This document shows positions 16,743 through 26,540 of a stretch of 64,000 nucleotides of DNA, in pieces (position 1 is the first letter of the stretch; every line of letters starts with the position of its first letter). A program made the translations under genes and the position numbers. The stretch spans positions 19,277 through 83,276 of the forward strand of contig NZ_JAAVVC010000028.1 of the NCBI RefSeq assembly GCF_018449725.1. The letters are read 5' to 3'. The notes below the pieces were generated by a model. The model saw only the letters and a list, made by a program, of their open reading frames with translations. It was not told where the DNA came from and ran no database searches. This stretch comes from Pseudomonas sp. dw_612 (lineage in GTDB: Bacteria > Pseudomonadota > Gammaproteobacteria > Pseudomonadales > Pseudomonadaceae).

Positions 16743-18746
16743 TTATGGATTCCACTTGTTGGAGAGCGCGGGCCGCACGGTGTTCAGGTCCGGCTGGTTC
16801 TCGAGGAAATTGTCCGGGTAGTAGCCGAAACTGGTGGCGCCCTGACGTTTGAGGCGGCCCATCCAGTCGCTCAGCTGCGCGCCGTCGATGTCGGAATCGG
16901 TGTGTTTGGTCCAGTCCTTGGCCTGCAATTCGAACACCGTGCGGTTGAGCGCACCGGGACGCGCCTTGACTGTGGCAACCAACGCTTCAAGCCATGGCCC
17001 GGATTGCGCGTGGCTTTGTTCTTCCATCAGCGGCATGGCCATCGGCGCCGTCCAGTCGTAGGTGCCGAGGAAGTCGTCGAGGTTCTGCGCAAACCAGGCT
17101 TCGCTCTGCGGATTGAGCATCGGTTCGGCAAAGATATTGCGCGCGGTCAGCACCTGCGGGCCGCGAATGGCGCGGACCTTGGCGGTGAGTTCATTGGTGA
17201 AGTCGATCAGGTAGCGACTCTTGAACCGGGTCCAGCGTTGCAGCGTGGCCGGGTCATCACGCAACGCGGCAATCGAGCCCGGCAGGCCGTTGGCCGCGTA
17301 CACCTTGAGCGCTTCGGGGCTCGCGTCTTCGAAGTCCGAGAGCACCGCGTCGTCGTGATAAAGGATGCCGTCGACTGAGGTCAGGCGTGCGACGTCTTCG
17401 TAAATTTCGCCGATGACACGCCGCACGTTCGGGTCGAACGGCGACAGGCGTTTGTACTGGTCCGGATCCACCGAGGTGGCGCCGGTATTCGGGTCCCAAC
17501 GGGTCACGCGGGGCAGTTTCGAATCCAGAGCAAAACTCAGCACCGGCATCCAGGCGAAGACTTTGACGTGGGCGCGGGTACGCAACTGCCAGGCCACGCG
17601 GTCGAAGATGTCGGCGCGCACCGGCAGGTGACGGTTGGGGAAGTACAACGAATGCACCAGGCCATCGCCTTGCGGGTCGGCGAAGGCTTGCAGGAATACG
17701 GTGTTGGCGCCCATGTCGGCCATGCGCTGGATCAGTTTGCCGAGGTTGATTTCCTGCTGCGCCGGGTCGGCGTCGTAGACGTTATCCAGGTCCACATGCA
17801 CCACGCGCATCAGCGATTCGGCTTGCACCGAAACGATGCTGTTAGCGAAGTGCTCGCCGTCCGGATCCGAGGCCACCAGGAAGCGCGGGCTGCTCATCAG
17901 GTTGTCGAGGGCATCGAGGCCGTCGTCCAACGTCAGGGCCATTTTATAGCCCTGCTCGCTGACCACTTGCAGCGAACTGCCGTCCGCCGCGCCGTACGGC
18001 CAAACCCAGATGCGCGGCTTGTAACCGGTGACCTTGCGGATTTTCTCGGTGATGGTCGCGACGTCACTGCGCATCCGCGCCTGGAACTCGGCCTCAGTTT
18101 CGTAGCGCCCGGCGACTGCATCGTAGCGGCGGGTCGCGGCGGCCGGTTGCAGGTTGCCTTGGGGGTTGGCCAACACGCCTTTGTGGCTGGCATCGGTGTG
18201 CGCTGCGATTTCCACTAGCCCGGATTTGGAGATTTCGCGGATCTGCTCCCAGGTCAGGAAGTCCGAACGCTGACGCGGTGTCCCGGCGAAATCCACCGGT
18301 TGGTTCAGCGGCGTATCAATCCACACGCCGACCGGCGCCAGCAAGGCGTGCCAGTTGTAGGCGCGCAGCACCGGCAGTACGCGGGTGTAGAAGCTTGAAT
18401 AGCCGTCGTCGAAACTCAGCAGAATCGCCTTGGGCGGCAGCTCCGGACCACCGTTGCGCGCGGCGATGATCTGGTCGACGGTGACCGGTTTGTAGTTGTT
18501 CTCCCTTAACCAGGCAAGCTGCTCGATCATGCGTTCGGTGCGCACCGCCACCACTGCTTGATCGGGGTCGCGGTCTTCGACGTCGTGGTAAGCGATGCCG
18601 AGCACGTGGTTCTTCGGCCACGGGGTTTCGTTGGCCGGCACCGGGCGCTCGGACGGCGGCGTAAACGCCGGGGCTTGCTGGGCGCAGGCGCTGACCAGCA
18701 GCGCTCCCAGCAGAAGGATGAAACGCGAGATAAAAGGCATCTTCAA
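16743..18746 (-). CDS. pgaB: Poly-GlcNAc N-deacetylase lipoprotein
   Basis: A 667-residue periplasmic lipoprotein (lipobox LVSAC). The N-terminal NodB-type deacetylase carries YHDVED and LLSFDDGYSSFY, where the metal-binding and catalytic Asp residues sit. The C-terminal half is the glycoside-hydrolase-like PgaB domain (YHDDAVLSDFED and APMAMPLMEE). It partly deacetylates the polymer so that it can leave through PgaA. Full length compared with E. coli PgaB (about 670). Confidence 0.94.
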   Translation of the reverse strand: MKMPFISRFILLLGALLVSACAQQAPAFTPPSERPVPANETPWPKNHVLGIAYHDVEDRDPDQAVVAVRTERMIEQLAWLRENNYKPVTVDQIIAARNGGPELPPKAILLSFDDGYSSFYTRVLPVLRAYNWHALLAPVGVWIDTPLNQPVDFAGTPRQRSDFLTWEQIREISKSGLVEIAAHTDASHKGVLANPQGNLQPAAATRRYDAVAGRYETEAEFQARMRSDVATITEKIRKVTGYKPRIWVWPYGAADGSSLQVVSEQGYKMALTLDDGLDALDNLMSSPRFLVASDPDGEHFANSIVSVQAESLMRVVHVDLDNVYDADPAQQEINLGKLIQRMADMGANTVFLQAFADPQGDGLVHSLYFPNRHLPVRADIFDRVAWQLRTRAHVKVFAWMPVLSFALDSKLPRVTRWDPNTGATSVDPDQYKRLSPFDPNVRRVIGEIYEDVARLTSVDGILYHDDAVLSDFEDASPEALKVYAANGLPGSIAALRDDPATLQRWTRFKSRYLIDFTNELTAKVRAIRGPQVLTARNIFAEPMLNPQSEAWFAQNLDDFLGTYDWTAPMAMPLMEEQSHAQSGPWLEALVATVKARPGALNRTVFELQAKDWTKHTDSDIDGAQLSDWMGRLKRQGATSFGYYPDNFLENQPDLNTVRPALSNKWNP

Positions 18747-18752
18747 ACTCTT

Positions 18753-21233
18753 CTAGAAGCGGTAAGTGAGGTCGACGAGCAGGCGCAGATCGGTTTCGCG
18801 GTCGCCGTCGTAGGGCCGGTTGATCACGGTCAACAAGCCGCCCACCTCGAACACGTCATTCCAGCTGTAGCGCTGGCCGTAGCCCAGCAGGCCGATACCG
18901 CCGGTACCGTGATCGCGTTGGCTGTAGGTGCCCGCACCAGCCTGGAACTGCTGGCTCCAGGACGTTTCGTAGCGGCGATACAGCACGTGATTGACGTTCA
19001 CCGTCGGCAGCACGCTGAAGTCGGATTTGGGGTTGAAGTACGGCACGTCCTCGGAGGCGGAGTTGTGGCTGGTGCCGACTTCCAGGCCCACATCGACTTG
19101 CACTTTCGGCGCGGTGTAGACGCCTTCGCGCCCGGTGAGCAAGGCTTCGACGCGGTTGTTACCGTCGCTGAAATGCGAGGGGCTGACCGCCAGTTTCCAT
19201 TCGCGGCTTTCATTGGCGCGCCAGCGGATGAAGCCGCTGCCGCCGTTGGCCGTGACGTCGCTGTTCAGTGCGCGTAACGGTGTGTCCGCCGAGAGGTAAG
19301 CGAGGCTGCCGCCGTACTGCCAGTGATCGTCGATGTCCCGGGCAATCGCCAGACGTGCGCCTTGCTTGTTGCCGTAACCGAAGTTGTGATTGGAGACTTC
19401 GGCTTCCAGGGTCATGTCTCGGGTGCGACGCTCGACACCAAGCCGTTGCGTGCGATCACGCCCGGTGCCTTCCTGGAAATCTCCCGTGGCGTAACCGACG
19501 CCGGCGAATACGCGCCAGTCTTCATCGATGGGCGGGCTGTAGAGCACGGTTTCGATCCCGAAATCCTTGCTCCCGGACACCGCACCGGCACCGCTGTCGC
19601 CGCCGCCATAACTCTTGCCGCCGTAGCTCTGCACCCGCAGTTCGGCCATGTCGTGCACGTCGCGCTGACGCTGCAAGCGCTGGACCTGACGGTTATCCGG
19701 GAAACGCGCCGCCACATCGTCGGTCAGCGCATCCATCTGCCGCCATTCCTGCAGGTCCATCGCGGTGTGGGCCTGGGCGACTTCGAGTCCCATGTCCCGC
19801 GGGACCATGCTCTCGGTTTCCTTGAGCTGTAATTCCGCGCGGCGTGGCCAGTCCCGGGCCAGGTACAAATCGGATTGGGCCAGGCGCAAACCGATATTGC
19901 CCGGCGCCTGATCGACCAACGTTTGTAAACGCTGCTCGCCGGACGGCAGATCGGCCCCGTAGGTCCCGGCCTGGGCGGCGAGTTGTTGGGCGTCCATCCA
20001 TTCATCGTTGGGGTTGCCCACTGGCAAGCCCTTGAGTTCGACCCGTGGTTTCTGGGTTTTAGCCAGATCCTCGGCGACTGTGCGCGCTTCTTCAGCCTTG
20101 TCGCTTTCGAGCAGCGCGTAATAGAGCGCGGTGCTGTCTTCGAGGCGATCACCGACGTCGGCGTCCGGTGCAACCAGCACTTGGCGATAGAGGTCAGTGG
20201 CTATTTCTGGCTGACGTTGGTCGAGGTAGGACGACGCCACCCAGCGCAGGGCGTAGGTCGGAATCTTCACCCCTTCGCCGTTAAGTTTCTGGTATTCGCT
20301 GATCACCTCGGCGGTGCGCGCACGGGCCTTGAGGGCGCCCATGCGGTCGATGCGCCAACGGGTGACGTCGTCGTGGGCCGCCGGGTCCGGGGTCCAGGTG
20401 GCGAGCAAATGGTCGTAGTCGGCCAGCGCTCGATCGGCGATCACATAACGTTCTTTTTCGCTGCGGGTGGCCAGTTCCGCCAGGCGCACGCGCTCGGCGG
20501 CGAGGTCGCCTTCGATGCGTCGCAATTGCACCGGATCGATCAATCCCGGCCGTTGCCGGGCCAGGCGCAGGGCCGGTTCCGGCAGGCGCGCGCGTTGCAG
20601 GGCGAACACATATTCCCGAGCGACCTCGGGTTTGCTGCCAGCGCGAATAAAGGCCTGATCGTATTCGAACAGTGCGTCGTAGTTGTTGCCGGCGCGGGTC
20701 AAGGCATAGGCCAGCGCCAGGCGCCGGGACGGATCGTCCGGTTTGGCCGCCACCAACGCTTTGCTGCGGGTTACGGCTTCGTCAGGTTTGCCGGCGTCAG
20801 CCTGGGTCATGGCCAAACCGAGTTGCAGGTCCGGGTTTTGTGGCTCCAGCGCCAGGGCCTTGTTGTAAACCTCAGTCGCCGAATCCCAGCGCTTGAGGTT
20901 GCGATAAGCCCGGGCCGTGGCGGTCAACGCCTGAACCGGCAGCACGCGGTGGCGCCCCTGGGTTTCATAGACCTGCACCACTTCAGCGTCCAGCCCGGCC
21001 CAACTGGCGATCTGCAAATGGTCGCTGACCTGGCCGGTCGTGACTTGGCTCACCGGCACCTGACGCAGCACCGTCAGCGCCGGCGCGTAGTTCCCCGCCC
21101 GGGCATCGCGGACCATCTGGTCGTAAGGCGTGTCGGCAAACGCCAGCGCCGGCCAGAGCAACTGGCTGCACAACGCAACGCGAAACAACGGGCGTAAGCC
21201 ACGATGAATAAAGGGACCTGCAAAACGCGGCAT
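18753..21233 (-). CDS. pgaA: Poly-GlcNAc export porin
   Basis: An 826-residue outer-membrane exporter. A signal peptide ends near LAFA. Residues about 35-520 are tetratricopeptide-like helices (VYNKALALEPQNPDLQLGLA). The C-terminal 300 residues are beta-barrel strands ending in LLVDLTYRF with a terminal Phe. First gene of the pga operon. The 234 bp upstream hold the likely promoter, though no clear boxes were found. Confidence 0.92.
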   Translation of the reverse strand: MPRFAGPFIHRGLRPLFRVALCSQLLWPALAFADTPYDQMVRDARAGNYAPALTVLRQVPVSQVTTGQVSDHLQIASWAGLDAEVVQVYETQGRHRVLPVQALTATARAYRNLKRWDSATEVYNKALALEPQNPDLQLGLAMTQADAGKPDEAVTRSKALVAAKPDDPSRRLALAYALTRAGNNYDALFEYDQAFIRAGSKPEVAREYVFALQRARLPEPALRLARQRPGLIDPVQLRRIEGDLAAERVRLAELATRSEKERYVIADRALADYDHLLATWTPDPAAHDDVTRWRIDRMGALKARARTAEVISEYQKLNGEGVKIPTYALRWVASSYLDQRQPEIATDLYRQVLVAPDADVGDRLEDSTALYYALLESDKAEEARTVAEDLAKTQKPRVELKGLPVGNPNDEWMDAQQLAAQAGTYGADLPSGEQRLQTLVDQAPGNIGLRLAQSDLYLARDWPRRAELQLKETESMVPRDMGLEVAQAHTAMDLQEWRQMDALTDDVAARFPDNRQVQRLQRQRDVHDMAELRVQSYGGKSYGGGDSGAGAVSGSKDFGIETVLYSPPIDEDWRVFAGVGYATGDFQEGTGRDRTQRLGVERRTRDMTLEAEVSNHNFGYGNKQGARLAIARDIDDHWQYGGSLAYLSADTPLRALNSDVTANGGSGFIRWRANESREWKLAVSPSHFSDGNNRVEALLTGREGVYTAPKVQVDVGLEVGTSHNSASEDVPYFNPKSDFSVLPTVNVNHVLYRRYETSWSQQFQAGAGTYSQRDHGTGGIGLLGYGQRYSWNDVFEVGGLLTVINRPYDGDRETDLRLLVDLTYRF

Positions 21234-21420
21234 TCGTCAGCATCCTTACATGGCCAGCCGGGTCGCAATGCCCCTCGCCCACTCGTAACGGAAAGCCGGG
21301 TCACAAGACCCAGCCAGCTTGTCGGGGCGCAGTCTTGCACGCGAGTTTGGTCAGCCATTCAGAACGCAATATTTATTCAGATTCGTGCCATTACTTGGCC
21401 CTGTTCAAATCCCGGACAGC

Positions 21421-21448
21421 AAAACGCCCGGCGTGTGAGGCCGGGCGT
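21421..21448 (-). terminator. Terminator after the DUF945 gene
   Basis: A 9-bp perfect stem ACGCCCGGC/GCCGGGCGT (21424-21448) followed on the minus strand by four T residues, 20 bp beyond the stop codon. Confidence 0.75.
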
Positions 21449-21467
21449 CGCGGTGTAACCCTTGGTT

Positions 21468-22973
21468 TTACTGGACTTGCCCAGCGCCGCCAAGTTTGCC
21501 CATCACGAAGCCGACAAACTGCTCGACGGTCATTTTCTGGCCGTTGAATTCCACCTGATTGTTGGCGTAATGCAGTTTGGTGACGACGTCGCTGCCTTCC
21601 AGCTTAGCCAGTTGCGTGCCCACGGCCATGCTGCTGAACATGTCGCTGGTGGCAGTTGCCTGATCGACGATGGTCTTGGCGTCGGTCTGGCCATCCGCTT
21701 GCGCCTGAAGGCTGAGCAGGTCAACCAGCATCGGCTTGGACACTTTGATGTTGATGTCCAACAGGGCGATCAACTGACGGACCAACTGATCTGGCGGCAG
21801 GTCCATGGAGGCCGGTTTGGTCAGGTCCAGCACCAGGTTGGCGCGGCTTTCACCGTTGGCGGTGTTGAACGACAGGTTTTCCAGCGCCAACTGTGGGCCG
21901 GCCGCCAGGAGTTTTTCAAGACCGGCCTTCACCTGCGTTTCTTCTTCCGGCGTCAGGTTCAGCTCGGGTGCTGGCTCACCGGCAGCAGCGGCTTCGGCGG
22001 CGGCCTTCTCATACGGTTGCAGTTTGGTCTGGTAAATCTGCATCAGCGACATGGTCGACGGGATGTCGAGGTTCTTCAGGCTCATGGCCATCTGAGCCGA
22101 ACCGACGGTTTTACCGTTGAACGACACTTCGCCGACCTTGTAATCCGCACGCCCGGAAGCGCTGGTGCCGGATTCTTCGGTCTGGTTCTTCATTTCGAAT
22201 TTGTTGACGCCCACCACCGACTGCTTGGGACCGAAAGTGGTCTTGCTGCTGGTCAGCTCGACGGTGTTTTCGCCGGTGTAGTAGCCGTAAGTGCTTTTGA
22301 CCAGGTTGCTGGCCACGGTCAGGCCGTTCATCTCGACGGTGACCGGCGCCTGATCTTCCGACACGGTGGTCAGCTTGAGGCTGTCCATGTAGCCGTCCGC
22401 CTTGACCTTCTTGGCCTCGGCGCTGGCGGCGATGTCCATGTTCAACCCGGAAAACTTCAGGCTGGACTTGTCATCCAGGGCCACTTCCAGCGGCAGCAAT
22501 TCGAAAGTGCCGTTGGTGGAATTGTCGTAGCCGATGTTGACCACGCCTTTGACTGGCGACTGGCCGTTGGCGGCAGCGAACCATTTTTCCGTGGTCGAAG
22601 TCTTTTCCAGCTCGAAGTGGTTGGTGGCCATGACCGGCAACCATTTCAACGACGCCAGGCGCGAGAACGGCAGCGGGCCGTGCTCGACACGATCGACGAA
22701 GAGCAATTCGACCGGCGCTTCACCAAACATCTCGCCTTCGCCCTTGAGGCGGTAATGCGCGGTGCTGCTGAACACACCACGTTCCACGGACACCAATTCC
22801 AGAGACGCCGTGCCGTTGGAACCCACCAGCGCGGCTTGCAGCTCTTTGTTGGCGTCAGCGACGGAGGCGTTGAGCACGCCTTCCAGTTTAGTGCCGGTGT
22901 ACCAGGCACCGCCGGCGCTGATTGCACCGATGGCCACGACAATTCCAAGAAGCACGCCTGCTGATTTATTCAT
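21468..22973 (-). CDS. YdgA-family (DUF945) protein
   Basis: A 501-residue protein with an N-terminal membrane or signal segment (AGVLLGIVVAIGAISAGGAWY) and a long periplasmic beta-rich domain typical of DUF945/YdgA, with VSVERGVFSSTAHYRLKGEG near the N-terminus. A single-gene unit with its own terminator. The molecular role of the family is not established. Confidence 0.82.
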   Translation of the reverse strand: MNKSAGVLLGIVVAIGAISAGGAWYTGTKLEGVLNASVADANKELQAALVGSNGTASLELVSVERGVFSSTAHYRLKGEGEMFGEAPVELLFVDRVEHGPLPFSRLASLKWLPVMATNHFELEKTSTTEKWFAAANGQSPVKGVVNIGYDNSTNGTFELLPLEVALDDKSSLKFSGLNMDIAASAEAKKVKADGYMDSLKLTTVSEDQAPVTVEMNGLTVASNLVKSTYGYYTGENTVELTSSKTTFGPKQSVVGVNKFEMKNQTEESGTSASGRADYKVGEVSFNGKTVGSAQMAMSLKNLDIPSTMSLMQIYQTKLQPYEKAAAEAAAAGEPAPELNLTPEEETQVKAGLEKLLAAGPQLALENLSFNTANGESRANLVLDLTKPASMDLPPDQLVRQLIALLDINIKVSKPMLVDLLSLQAQADGQTDAKTIVDQATATSDMFSSMAVGTQLAKLEGSDVVTKLHYANNQVEFNGQKMTVEQFVGFVMGKLGGAGQVQ

Positions 22974-23165
22974 GAATTACCCGATCAATGTCCGTTGTTG
23001 AAAATGTGGTCGTCTTCCCTGAACCCATGACGGGTCGTGGTCACGACTGCGCAAAAGTGCGATGGAGATTAGCATTTGCGGGGCGAGAGGGCCCAATGAT
23101 TAAAGGTGAAAGAGTGTCTATGGACCGCTCGTAAGGGTTGAGAGTTTCAGCGGTCGAGGAATCGC

Positions 23166-23260
23166 CTTCGCGAGCAAGCCCGCTCCCACATTGGATCGGT
23201 GGTGAACACAGGATTTATGTACACCAGAGAACAACTGTGGGAGCGGGCTTGCTCGCGAAG
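23166..23260. repeat. REPIN (type 1)
   Basis: Two perfect 25-bp arms (23166-23190, 23236-23260) face each other over 45 bp. The rest of the 310-bp gap 22974-23283 shows no gene. Confidence 0.9.
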
Positions 23261-23283
23261 GCGCCGGTCCAGTCAACTACAAA

Positions 23284-23919
23284 TCAGGAATACTGCACTT
23301 CAATCTCATCCAACTGATGATCAAAGCTTTTCAGCCGCGCCGTCCACGTATAGACCAGCACTTCAAAGTCCCGGTTGATCACCGCCCCGCCCGTCACTTC
23401 CGCGCGCGGGTCGCAGAAGTCCAGTTGATAGCGTTCGCGGGCCATGGCGTTGGCGACGTCGGAGAGTTCGCGGGCGTTGTTGAGCCAGTGCCAGCCCTCT
23501 TCCGTGACCTGTTTATCCAGGGCCAGGCATTGGGTTTTCAAGGCTTCGAGGCTTTTTTCCAGCGGCGTGCCGGTGAGTTCCCCCATGACTTCCTGGAACG
23601 TGCGCCCCGGTTGCCAGTAACTGCCCCAAAAATAGCGGTCGAACACGGTTTCGACCCGGCGCAGCGCAACCTTGGTGTCCCAAATCAGCACCAGGGTTTT
23701 GCCTTGTTCGAGGTGTCTTCGTTTGATGCGCGTGCCCTGGACCGAAGCCCAGGCGACCACGACGATGGACATCACGGCAATCAGTGCCGCCGCGCTGTCG
23801 AGGAACACCAGCGCCTTGTCGATCTGGTGGGCGAGCATGATGCCGTAGAAATAGGTGGCCGACAGCAACACCAATGCCGCAATAGCGCACCAGAAGCCGG
23901 GAGCATAAGGGTTTTTCAT
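23284..23919 (-). CDS. Hypothetical inner-membrane protein
   Basis: A 211-residue protein with two N-terminal membrane helices (FWCAIAALVLLSATYFYGIML and ALIAVMSIVVVAWASV) and a 150-residue cytosolic domain. No family recognised. The start MKNPYAPG is preferred because GGGGA lies eight bases upstream; a TTG seven codons earlier is possible. It follows the efflux operon's last gene in the same direction after an 82-bp gap but probably has its own promoter. Confidence 0.65.
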   Translation of the reverse strand: MKNPYAPGFWCAIAALVLLSATYFYGIMLAHQIDKALVFLDSAAALIAVMSIVVVAWASVQGTRIKRRHLEQGKTLVLIWDTKVALRRVETVFDRYFWGSYWQPGRTFQEVMGELTGTPLEKSLEALKTQCLALDKQVTEEGWHWLNNARELSDVANAMARERYQLDFCDPRAEVTGGAVINRDFEVLVYTWTARLKSFDHQLDEIEVQYS

Positions 23920-24001
23920 TATTAGAGTCCCCATGACCAACGCGAGCCTTGATTGATGAGATCGTCACGCGACCTCATCAAGTCAAAGCATAGCAACGGC
24001 C

Positions 24002-25450
24002 TCAGGGTTTGCCGGGTTGTGACGCTTGCGTTCGTCCGCTTTCCCAACCGCCGCCCAGGGCGAGGAATAAATCGATCTGGCTCATCGCGACCTGAGTGTT
24101 GGCCGACGCCAGTTGCGCCGTGACATCGGTGTAGGTGCGAGTGGCTTGCAGGTCCGCCAGGAACGACGCGCGGCCGGCCTGGAAGAAGCGGTGAGTCTGG
24201 TCCGCCGCCAGTTGCGCCGACTGCTCGGCATCGGCGAGAGCATCGCGGCGTTGCAGCAGCGCGGAGTACTGGGCCAGGCCAGTCTGGGTTTCGCGGATCG
24301 CGTTGAGCACCACGCCGTCGAAGTGCGCCAGCGCACCTTGGGTCGAGGCTTCGGCTTCGCGGATTCGCGCGCGGGAGCCGTTGGACGGCACGGTCCAGCT
24401 CAGCAACGGGCCGAAGCCCCAGCGATTGGTCTGCGGCTTGCCGAGGTTTTCCAGGGTGCCGACGGTGCCGATGGACGCGCCGATGCTGATGTCCGGGTAC
24501 AACTCGCCAGTGGCGATGCCAATGCCGGCGGTCGCGGCGGCCAAACGGCGCTCGGCCTGACGCACATCCGGGCGGCGCTTGAGCAGCGTGGCGCCGTCAC
24601 CGACCGGCAACAATTGCGCAATCTTCGGCAATTCGGCGCAGCTGTCGGTGCCAGCCGGCAGTTGATCCAGCGGTTTGGCCAGCAACATCGACAAGCGGAA
24701 CAACCCGGCCTGGCGCGATGCTTCATAACGCGGCATGTCGGCGCGCAAGGATTTGAATTGGGTTTGCGAACGGGTGACCTGGGTTTCATCACCGCGCCCG
24801 GCATCGCGCAGACGCTGGGTCAGGGTGGTGCTTTGGGCTTGCAGATCGAGGGAATGCTGGGCGATTTCCCGCTCTTCATTGGCCGCGCAAACTTGGGTGT
24901 AGGCCCGAACCACGTCGGCTACCAGGGTAATGCGCGCCGTATCCGCCGCTGCTTGGGTCGCATCGGCATTAGCCTTGGCCGCTTCGATGCCGCGCTGCAA
25001 AGTGCCGAACAGGTCGAACTGATAAGACGTGGTAATCCCAATGTCGCCGACGTTGGCCACCGGTACTTTCTCCGGCAGCAGAAACGCTTCGCCGGACTCC
25101 TGCAAACGCTGGGCGCCCATCTTCACGCCACCGCTCCAGCCGCCCGCTGCCTGGGCTTCATCGACTTGCGCCCGAGCCCGGGACAAGTTCGCCGCCGCCA
25201 CGCGCAGATCAGTGTTGGAGGCCATGGCCTGCTGCACCAATTGGTCGAGACGCGGGTCCTGATACAGACGCCACCAATCGCTCGGCACCGGTGCCGAGAC
25301 CACGTCTTTGTCGTTCGGCAGCAGGTTGCCCTGTAAGTCCTCACGGTGCACAGCAGCCTCGTCCGGCAAGTGATAATCCGGCCCGACCACCTGACACGCC
25401 GACAGCAACAGGCCTAACCCGGCCACCGCCAAAGCCGAGGCTTTGCTCAT
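24002..25450 (-). CDS. NodT/OprM-family outer-membrane efflux lipoprotein
   Basis: A 482-residue outer-membrane channel of tripartite efflux pumps. The lipobox is LLSAC, followed by VVGPDYHLP, then two long coiled-coil OEP repeats. It ends the five-gene unit marR-FUSC-DUF1656-HlyD-OMF, each gene overlapping the next by four bases. It gives the pump its exit duct across the outer membrane. Confidence 0.9.
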   Translation of the reverse strand: MSKASALAVAGLGLLLSACQVVGPDYHLPDEAAVHREDLQGNLLPNDKDVVSAPVPSDWWRLYQDPRLDQLVQQAMASNTDLRVAAANLSRARAQVDEAQAAGGWSGGVKMGAQRLQESGEAFLLPEKVPVANVGDIGITTSYQFDLFGTLQRGIEAAKANADATQAAADTARITLVADVVRAYTQVCAANEEREIAQHSLDLQAQSTTLTQRLRDAGRGDETQVTRSQTQFKSLRADMPRYEASRQAGLFRLSMLLAKPLDQLPAGTDSCAELPKIAQLLPVGDGATLLKRRPDVRQAERRLAAATAGIGIATGELYPDISIGASIGTVGTLENLGKPQTNRWGFGPLLSWTVPSNGSRARIREAEASTQGALAHFDGVVLNAIRETQTGLAQYSALLQRRDALADAEQSAQLAADQTHRFFQAGRASFLADLQATRTYTDVTAQLASANTQVAMSQIDLFLALGGGWESGRTQASQPGKP

Positions 25451-26334
25451 TTCGCCGGCTCCTCGGTCTTGTCATCGATGATCGATACCGTCGCGGTGCG
25501 CCCGGCAATCATGCGGAAATCCGCCGGCACGTCGTCGAAGGCGATCCGCACCGGAATCCGCTGGGCCAGCCGCACCCAGCTGAACGCCGGGTTAACGTTG
25601 GGCAACAAGTTGCTGCCGCTGCTGCGGTCGCGGTCTTCGATGCCGGCGACGATGCTTTCCACATGCCCGCGCAAGCGAGCGCGGTCACCGATCACCCGGA
25701 TATCCACGCCTTGGCCGACGTGAATGCCGTCGAGTTTGGTTTCTTCGAAATAGCCGTCGATGTGGAATGAGTTGCTGTCCACCACCGACAACACCGGCCG
25801 TCCGGCGGTCACGAATTCCTGAGCGCGAGGCGCACGGTCGTTGATGTAGCCGTCCACCGGGCTGCGGATGGTCGAGCGGTCGAGGTTGAGTTGGGCGCTG
25901 TCCACCGTCACCAACGCTTCGGACAAGGCCGATTGCGCACGGGCGACTTTCGACAGGCTTTCTTCCAGTTGCTCGCCCGGCACCAGGTTGCCGAGGCCAC
26001 GGTTACGCTTGGCCTCGCGCTGGGCCTGGGCCAGGGTTTCTTCGCGATCCGCCACGGCGGCTTTCGCCTGGCGCAGGGCCAGTTTGAAACGGTCCTGGTC
26101 GATGCTGAACAGCACCTGGCCGCGCTGCACCAACTGGTTGTCGCGCACTTGCACTTGCTGGATCAACCCGGACACGTCCGGCGCGATCTGCACGATGTCG
26201 GCACGGATGTGCCCGTCCCGGGTCCAGGGCGCGAACATGTAATACATCACCATGCGCCAGACCACGACAACGGCGAAGCTCACGATCAGCAGGGTCAGCA
26301 GCACGCGACCAATGGTCAAAAAAGGTTTTTTCAT
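25447..26334 (-). CDS. HlyD-family periplasmic adaptor (AaeA-like)
   Basis: A 295-residue membrane-fusion protein. One N-terminal membrane helix (VLLTLLIVSFAVVVVWRMV), a lipoyl half-motif (DVSGLIQQVQVRDNQLV), a coiled coil, and the second half (TIRSPVDGYINDRAP). It resembles AaeA of the aromatic carboxylic acid pump and links the FUSC permease to the outer-membrane factor. Confidence 0.88.
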   Translation of the reverse strand: MKKPFLTIGRVLLTLLIVSFAVVVVWRMVMYYMFAPWTRDGHIRADIVQIAPDVSGLIQQVQVRDNQLVQRGQVLFSIDQDRFKLALRQAKAAVADREETLAQAQREAKRNRGLGNLVPGEQLEESLSKVARAQSALSEALVTVDSAQLNLDRSTIRSPVDGYINDRAPRAQEFVTAGRPVLSVVDSNSFHIDGYFEETKLDGIHVGQGVDIRVIGDRARLRGHVESIVAGIEDRDRSSGSNLLPNVNPAFSWVRLAQRIPVRIAFDDVPADFRMIAGRTATVSIIDDKTEEPAK

Positions 26335-26540
26335 GTCATCAGGTATCGACTGAGTGAGTCCACGGCGCCGAGCAGCAAAGCGTAGAGAGCCACGTTGAAC
26401 AATGCCCGGTGCCAGACCAGACGGTAAAAGTGCAGGCGCGTGAGCACCCCGTGCACCAACAGGTAAAACAGGTAGGTAATGCCCATCAGCACCAGCAACG
26501 TGGGCAGGAACACCCCGCTGATATCCAGATCACCGATCAT
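26331..26540 (-). CDS. DUF1656 small membrane protein
   Basis: A 69-residue protein with two predicted membrane helices (VFLPTLLVLMGITYLFYLLVH and ALFNVALYALLLG). DUF1656 proteins (AaeX-like) are regularly encoded between the FUSC permease and adaptor genes. Four-base overlaps on both sides. Confidence 0.87.
   Translation of the reverse strand: MIGDLDISGVFLPTLLVLMGITYLFYLLVHGVLTRLHFYRLVWHRALFNVALYALLLGAVDSLSRYLMT

Noticed and set aside
23284..23925. Plus-strand ORF opposite the membrane-protein gene
   Set aside because: The minus-strand frame has membrane helices and a ribosome site; the other strand is a GC-driven shadow.
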